Positions 7,365 to 10,880 of a DNA stretch of 10,880 nt are shown piece by piece. Made by a program: the position numbers and the translations under genes. The notes beneath the pieces are model-generated. The model made no database searches, was not told where the DNA came from, and saw only the letters and a program-made list of their open reading frames with translations. Positions within the stretch are counted from its first letter, which is position 1; each line of letters opens with the position of its first letter. This stretch comes from Acidobacteriota bacterium (lineage in GTDB: Bacteria > Acidobacteriota > Terriglobia > Acidiferrales > UBA7541). Location of the stretch: the NCBI GenBank assembly GCA_003133505.1, contig PKXT01000171.1, positions 524-11,403 of the forward strand. Direction: 5' to 3'.

Positions 7365-8165
7365 ATGCCTGACGCCGCGGATAGTTCCCCGCGTCGCTAC
7401 TTCGGCGACCTCTTCAAGCGCCAGATTTTCGGGCTGCAGGATTATTCCACCCTGGTTTACCACACGCTGATTGATGCCTTTACTCCTCCGTTTTATGCGA
7501 CCGACGTCCTGACCCAGATGGACGTTATCGGCGTGGGCTCGCTTCCCATCGTCCTGCTGACCTCATTCTTCATGGGCGCGGTAATGGTGCTGCAGACCTC
7601 CGCGCAGTTTTCGCGGTTTGGGGAAACGTCGCTCACTGGAGATGCCGTGGCCCTGGCGCTGGTGCGCGAGCTTGGCCCTTCGATTACGGGTTTGCTGGTG
7701 GCCGGGCGAAACGGCTCGGGCATAGCCTCGGAGCTCGGCTCGATGGTGGTGACCGAGCAGGTGGACGCCATGCGGGCGCTGGGAACTGATCCGTTGCGAA
7801 AGCTGGTGACGCCGCGGGTGATTGCCACATTTCTGACCCTTCCGCTGCTCACGCTGGTCTCTGATTTTGTCGGATTGTGCGGAGGCTATGTAATGGCCAG
7901 CGTGATGTTGCATTTGTCGGCGTCGGAATTCTGGAACCGGGCCATTAAAGCGCTCGCGGTGGGAGACCTCGTGCAGGGAATGGTCAAGCCGCTGGTATTT
8001 GCGCTGTTGGTTTCGACGATATCGTGCTACTTCGGATTGCGGGTTCGCGGAGGCACTGAAGGTGTTGGTAGAGCGACGACGACCGCGGTGGTGGCCTCCT
8101 CGGTGTCCATCCTGGTTGTCAATTTCTTCATCACTCGCGTGATGCTTTCCGTGTTCCCGAATTAA
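7365..8165 (+). CDS. mlaE: MlaE-type lipid ABC transporter permease
   Basis: Inner-membrane permease of an MCE/Mla phospholipid transport complex, expected to form a dimer with MlaF ATPases and an MlaD ring. From ATG 7365 it has 266 residues, the usual length. An N-terminal amphipathic region (about 12-45) precedes about five hydrophobic segments (near 55-80, 105-125, 152-182, 205-224 and 241-262). The family signature at 99-143 is clear: LVRELGPSITGLLVAGR, SELGSMVVTEQVDAM and LGTDP. A TTG at 7347 in the same frame would add six residues; neither start has a clear Shine-Dalgarno. It is the first gene of the plus-strand block. The direction of lipid transport cannot be told from sequence. Confidence 0.94.
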   Translation: MPDAADSSPRRYFGDLFKRQIFGLQDYSTLVYHTLIDAFTPPFYATDVLTQMDVIGVGSLPIVLLTSFFMGAVMVLQTSAQFSRFGETSLTGDAVALALVRELGPSITGLLVAGRNGSGIASELGSMVVTEQVDAMRALGTDPLRKLVTPRVIATFLTLPLLTLVSDFVGLCGGYVMASVMLHLSASEFWNRAIKALAVGDLVQGMVKPLVFALLVSTISCYFGLRVRGGTEGVGRATTTAVVASSVSILVVNFFITRVMLSVFPN

Positions 8166-8286
8166 CGCCTGGGCCATCTCCGCTATAGCCGCGGGGTTAA
8201 TGACATTATGTTTTCTTCGCGCACCACTGTTTCGCCGGTTGTCTTCTCTATGATTGGCCCAAAAGCCAGGTGGATAATTCGGCGCA
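8166..8286. other. Gap between mlaE and mlaF
   Basis: These 121 bp are unusually long for this operon type. No coding frame continues into the gap from mlaF, because an in-frame TAA lies four codons before its ATG. There is no T-run terminator and no convincing promoter. A 7-bp inverted repeat (8170-8176 and 8255-8261) is too short and too far apart to interpret. Confidence 0.4.
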
Positions 8287-9132
8287 ATGGGGGGAGCAAT
8301 GCCCTTGACGTCTGAATCCGCCGTCGTTGTGTTTGAAAAAGTGCGTATTGCCTTTGATGGACGCGAAGTGCTGCGGGACCTTTCGTTCTCGCTACGGAAG
8401 GGCGAAACCAAGATTTTGCTGGGAGAGACTGGCGCGGGAAAGACCGTATTGCTAAAGCTCGCCGCCGGCCTGATCCGCCCCGACGCTGGCCGGATTGAGG
8501 TGGTTGGAAAAGACGTCGTCGAGATGAGCGAGAGGGAACTGCTCACCTTTCGATCGCGTATTGGCTTCGTTTTTCAGGAAGGCGCTTTATTCGATTCGCT
8601 GACCGTGCGGGACAATGTCGCATTCAGGTTGCGCGAAGAGCGAACCCCCGACGAAGAAATTGAGCAACGAGTACGCGAAGCTCTTCGTTTCGTTGAAATG
8701 GAAGATTCGGTGGATAAGTTTCCCGCGGACTTATCCGGCGGAATGCGTCGCCGCGTATCAATTGCCCGCGCCCTGGTTGGAAAGCCGGAGGTGGTCTTTT
8801 ACGATTCGCCGACCGCGGGGCTTGACCCGGTAACTTCGCAGACCATCATTGCCCTTTTGCTGCGCCTGCGGGATTTGCAGGGAGTAACCTCTCTGCTAGC
8901 CACCCATCGGGTGCAGGATTTCTTCGGAATGGCCAGCTTTCGATTCGATAAAGAGCAGAATAAGGTGGTGGCCAATGCTTCCGAATCGGATGCCAGACAG
9001 TCAAACGCTTCCTCCACTCCGACGAACGTGTTGCTGCTGAGGGATGGGGCGCCGGAATTCGAAGGCGATGCCCAGGCGGTATTGAAATCAAAGGACCCGT
9101 ATTTGAATGAATTCCTGGTGTCCGCCCGGTAG
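8287..9132 (+). CDS. mlaF: MlaF-type lipid ABC transporter ATPase, Walker B Glu replaced by Ser
   Basis: 281-residue ATP-binding subunit that should power the MlaE permease from the cytoplasm. It shows Walker A GETGAGKT (46-53), Q-loop Gln97 in FVFQEGALFDSLTVRDNV, ABC signature LSGGM (149-153), Walker B VVFYD (169-173), D-loop GLDP (178-181) and switch His207 in LATHR. The residue after Walker B Asp173 is Ser174 (codon TCG, 8806-8808), where nearly all ABC ATPases have the catalytic Glu. The flanks (DSPTAGLDP) are otherwise normal, so a frameshift is excluded. The C-terminal FEGDAQAVLKSKDPYLNEFL resembles other MlaF tails, preceded by a polar insert at about 228-246. The start could also be ATG 8299 after GGGGGAG; an upstream in-frame stop limits it to 8287 or 8299. 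mlaD follows after 42 bp. Confidence 0.94.
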   Translation: MGGAMPLTSESAVVVFEKVRIAFDGREVLRDLSFSLRKGETKILLGETGAGKTVLLKLAAGLIRPDAGRIEVVGKDVVEMSERELLTFRSRIGFVFQEGALFDSLTVRDNVAFRLREERTPDEEIEQRVREALRFVEMEDSVDKFPADLSGGMRRRVSIARALVGKPEVVFYDSPTAGLDPVTSQTIIALLLRLRDLQGVTSLLATHRVQDFFGMASFRFDKEQNKVVANASESDARQSNASSTPTNVLLLRDGAPEFEGDAQAVLKSKDPYLNEFLVSAR

Positions 9133-9162
9133 GTTTATTTTCGGAGAGCGGCTCGGCTCAAC

Positions 9163-9169
9163 AAGGAGG
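9163..9169 (+). promoter_or_regulatory. Strong ribosome binding site of mlaD
   Basis: AAGGAGG lies five bases before the mlaD ATG at 9175. It is the best Shine-Dalgarno in the window, contrasts with the weak sites of mlaE and mlaF, and settles the mlaD start. It would suit higher output of the MCE subunit, which forms a hexamer in known Mla systems. Confidence 0.75.
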
Positions 9170-9174
9170 AAAAG

Positions 9175-10248
9175 ATGGCGCAAGGAAAGCAACTGACCTG
9201 GGTCGAATTGCGGGTGGGAGTTTTTGTCCTGGTGGGGCTCCTCCTGCTCGGAGTGGGAATCATTTACATCACCGGAGGCGGTGGCTTTGGCCCCAAATAT
9301 TCGGTAACAACTTTTTTGCCGGAGGTGGATGGCATTGAAGCTGGCGCGCCGGTGCGTCTGGAAGGTGTGGATATCGGCGACGTGCAAGTTGTTCGCATCA
9401 CGCCTAATCCCTCCGACAAAATGCATAACATCGAGCTCACCATGCACATTGACCGGAAATTTCAGAACTACATACGAACCGATTCCAACGCCAGCCTGAT
9501 TACCGAAGGCCTCCTGGGCAATCGCTACGTAACCATCTCGCGCGGTTTGACCGGCACGCCTATTCCTAATAACGGCGTGGTAAATGGCGCGGCCGAAGCA
9601 TCCATGAAGCAGGTGATGGAAAGCAGCGCGGACTTGATGGAAAACCTCGGCTCGCTATCGCAGGATGTGAAGCAGATCGTGGACAAGGTAAAGACCGGGC
9701 AGGGAACTGTCGGTAAGCTGATTGAAGATCCACAGCTCTACGACCGTCTCAACGCCACCGTCCAGTCCACTCAGGAGATGGTGGCTGGCGTGCGCGAGGG
9801 CCGAGGCACGCTTGGAAAACTGATGAGCAACGATGAGCTATATCAAAAGGTGGACGAAACAATGGGCAATGCCAATGCCATTTTGACTTCCGTCCATTCG
9901 GGGCAGGGAACCATTGGAAAAATGGTCAATGATCCCACGATGTATCAGAACGCGCAGCAATTCTTGCAGCGCGGAAATTCACTGATGAATGGCGTGGAAG
10001 CCGGCCAGGGTACCCTCGGAAAACTAGTGAAGGACGATACGGTTTACGACAACGTCCGGCAAGCCACCGCGAATGTTCGTGATGCTTCCGCCAAGCTCAA
10101 TAGCAACCGGGGCACCGTGGGCAAATTTTTTACCGATTCGGATCTTTACGACAATCTCAACGGTCTGAGCAAGGATGCGCGCCAGGTGATGCAGGACTTC
10201 CACAACGACCCCAAAAAATATTTGCGCGTAAAGTTCTCAATCTTTTAG
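9175..10248 (+). CDS. mlaD: MlaD-type MCE protein with five C-terminal 34-residue repeats
   Basis: 357-residue substrate-binding subunit of the Mla-type transporter, anchored in the inner membrane with most of the chain in the periplasm. One membrane helix lies at about 12-32 (VGVFVLVGLLLLGVGIIYI). A single MCE domain follows at about 40-123, with FLPEVDGIEAGAPVRLEGV, IGDV and ITEGLLGNRYVTIS. After a helical linker (about 140-172) come five tandem repeats of exactly 34 residues. Each opens with G(Q/R)GT(V/L/I)GK or a close variant; the Gly of the GT pair is at 177, 211, 245, 279 and 313. Each repeat continues with a D..LY-like core. E. coli MlaD is about 180 residues, so this is a long-form MCE protein. 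In long MCE proteins, C-terminal helices can form a periplasmic needle or tunnel; that role here is inference. It overlaps the convergent MFS gene by four bases. Confidence 0.94.
   Translation: MAQGKQLTWVELRVGVFVLVGLLLLGVGIIYITGGGGFGPKYSVTTFLPEVDGIEAGAPVRLEGVDIGDVQVVRITPNPSDKMHNIELTMHIDRKFQNYIRTDSNASLITEGLLGNRYVTISRGLTGTPIPNNGVVNGAAEASMKQVMESSADLMENLGSLSQDVKQIVDKVKTGQGTVGKLIEDPQLYDRLNATVQSTQEMVAGVREGRGTLGKLMSNDELYQKVDETMGNANAILTSVHSGQGTIGKMVNDPTMYQNAQQFLQRGNSLMNGVEAGQGTLGKLVKDDTVYDNVRQATANVRDASAKLNSNRGTVGKFFTDSDLYDNLNGLSKDARQVMQDFHNDPKKYLRVKFSIF
9694..10203 (+). repeat. Five 102-bp in-frame repeat units within mlaD
   Basis: Units of 34 codons begin near residues 174, 208, 242, 276 and 310 of MlaD. 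The shared pattern is G-x-G-T-(V/L/I)-G-K-(L/M/F), a polar stretch with Asp, (L/M/V)-Y, then a helical 18-20 residue segment. The last unit opens with NSNRGTVGK. Spacing is constant with no insertion or deletion. At DNA level the copies have diverged, so the repeat is old and held by protein structure. Confidence 0.85.
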
Positions 10249-10880
10249 CGGACTGATGGACCCTGTCGGTGGATAACGCGCCCTAGCCATGCGCCCATCC
10301 TGTGCCAGCAGTCCGCCACAAACGCCAACGCATACACCGCGGTCGAGAGCGCCATCGCCCCTACCAGCACAAAAACCCGCGACGATGACAATCCTAAAAC
10401 GCCGATGAGCAGGTAGTACGCTCCGCCCGCAATAAAAATTCCCACGAACGAAAGTAGGTTCGTCGCCGCCAGGATGCGCCCGCGTTGATGAATGTCGGGC
10501 CGGTGCTGCACCATCGCCAGAATTGGCACGCTGAAAATCCCCGCGAAAAATCCCAGCAGCAATAGCCGCGTAAGAACGTGCGCGAAGATGGGCGCACCCA
10601 ATCCCAGCCACACATCCGCAGCGGCCATTCCAATCGCTCCGAGTGGCACCAGGGCGTATTCAATTTCGCCGGCTGATAGATACCCGGCCGCCAGACTTCC
10701 CGCGCCAATACCAACCGCGAGCGCGGTTTGCAGCCACGTATTGTGTGAATCGCTGAGGCGAAGCGTTTCCTTGCCATACAGAATCACCACCGGCTGCAGC
10801 AATCCTCCGAGGAACCAGAAAAATGTGTTGCCCATCACCGCTTGCCAGAGCAGACGATCCTGCCGCATCAGCGAAATGGC
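10245..10880 (-). CDS. MFS transporter of LplT/Aas type, C-terminal half (N-terminus beyond window)
   Basis: Frame open from the right edge to a TAA at 10245-10247, giving 212 codons. It encodes about six hydrophobic segments, which I read as membrane helices 7-12 of a 12-helix MFS protein. The start of the visible part (RQDRLLWQAVMGNTFFWFLG) and the later AVGIGAGSLAAGYLS, VPLGAIGM and GFFAGIFSVPILAMVQ resemble the lysophospholipid transporter LplT and the MFS part of fused MFS-acyltransferase proteins. No acyltransferase domain follows helix 12, so it is not the fused form. LplT flips lysophospholipids across the inner membrane for re-acylation; that substrate is inferred here. The ATG at 10868 is internal and not the true start. 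It is convergent with mlaD and shares TTAG (10245-10248) with it. Confidence 0.8.
   Translation of the reverse strand, partial: AISLMRQDRLLWQAVMGNTFFWFLGGLLQPVVILYGKETLRLSDSHNTWLQTALAVGIGAGSLAAGYLSAGEIEYALVPLGAIGMAAADVWLGLGAPIFAHVLTRLLLLGFFAGIFSVPILAMVQHRPDIHQRGRILAATNLLSFVGIFIAGGAYYLLIGVLGLSSSRVFVLVGAMALSTAVYALAFVADCWHRMGAWLGRVIHRQGPSVR

Noticed and set aside
8170..8261. Inverted repeat TGGGCCA / TGGCCCA in the mlaE-mlaF gap
   Set aside because: Only 7 bp per arm with 78 bp between them; expected by chance in GC-rich DNA, with no T-run following.
7563..8546. 327-codon open frame on the minus strand opposite mlaE and mlaF
   Set aside because: It lies antisense to two genes with clear family motifs, spans their intergenic gap, and its translation is Ser/Arg-rich with no recognisable domain. 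It is a shadow frame of GC-rich coding DNA.
10868..10880. ATG at 10868 as the true start of a 207-residue MFS protein
   Set aside because: The frame continues open to the window edge, and the visible part matches the second half of a 12-helix transporter, so the real start lies outside.

Overview
The window looks like chromosomal DNA from a diderm bacterium, most likely an Acidobacteriota member. That placement is inferred from gene content and protein style: a housekeeping run aroC-def-fmt-rsmB-PASTA-rpe-bamD, an MCE lipid-transport locus, and an LplT/Aas-type MFS protein. No rRNA or other phylogenetic marker is present to prove it. The DNA is moderately GC-rich by eye and uniform in style. 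I see no mobile element, tRNA, rRNA, CRISPR array or phage gene.

Left block (1-7186, all minus strand, transcribed right to left): chorismate synthase (aroC), peptide deformylase (def), methionyl-tRNA formyltransferase (fmt), 16S rRNA m5C967 methyltransferase (rsmB), a membrane-anchored three-PASTA protein with no kinase, ribulose-phosphate 3-epimerase (rpe), and a BamD-like outer-membrane assembly lipoprotein cut by the left edge. Gaps are 1 to 93 bp, so the block probably forms one operon or a few overlapping transcripts. It links formyl-Met translation initiation (fmt adds the formyl group, def removes it) and rRNA modification to two envelope proteins.

Right block (7365-10248, plus strand, divergent from aroC): an Mla-type ABC lipid transporter in the order permease (mlaE), ATPase (mlaF), membrane-anchored MCE substrate-binding protein (mlaD). 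No mlaB or mlaC lies between or directly after them. The ATPase has Ser where the Walker B catalytic Glu is expected. The MCE protein carries five tandem repeats with an exact 34-residue period after its MCE domain. The 178-bp region between the aroC and mlaE starts should hold the promoters of both blocks; one candidate for aroC is visible.

Right edge (10245-10880, minus strand): the C-terminal half of an MFS transporter of the LplT/Aas N-terminal type, convergent with mlaD. The two genes share four bases at their stop codons. An Mla system beside a lysophospholipid-flippase-like MFS suggests a local phospholipid-trafficking theme, which is an inference.

I found no clearly new multi-gene system. 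The most notable observations are the Walker B change in MlaF, the strictly periodic repeat of MlaD, the kinase-free PASTA protein with a split third domain, and the duplicated start region plus low-complexity tail of BamD.
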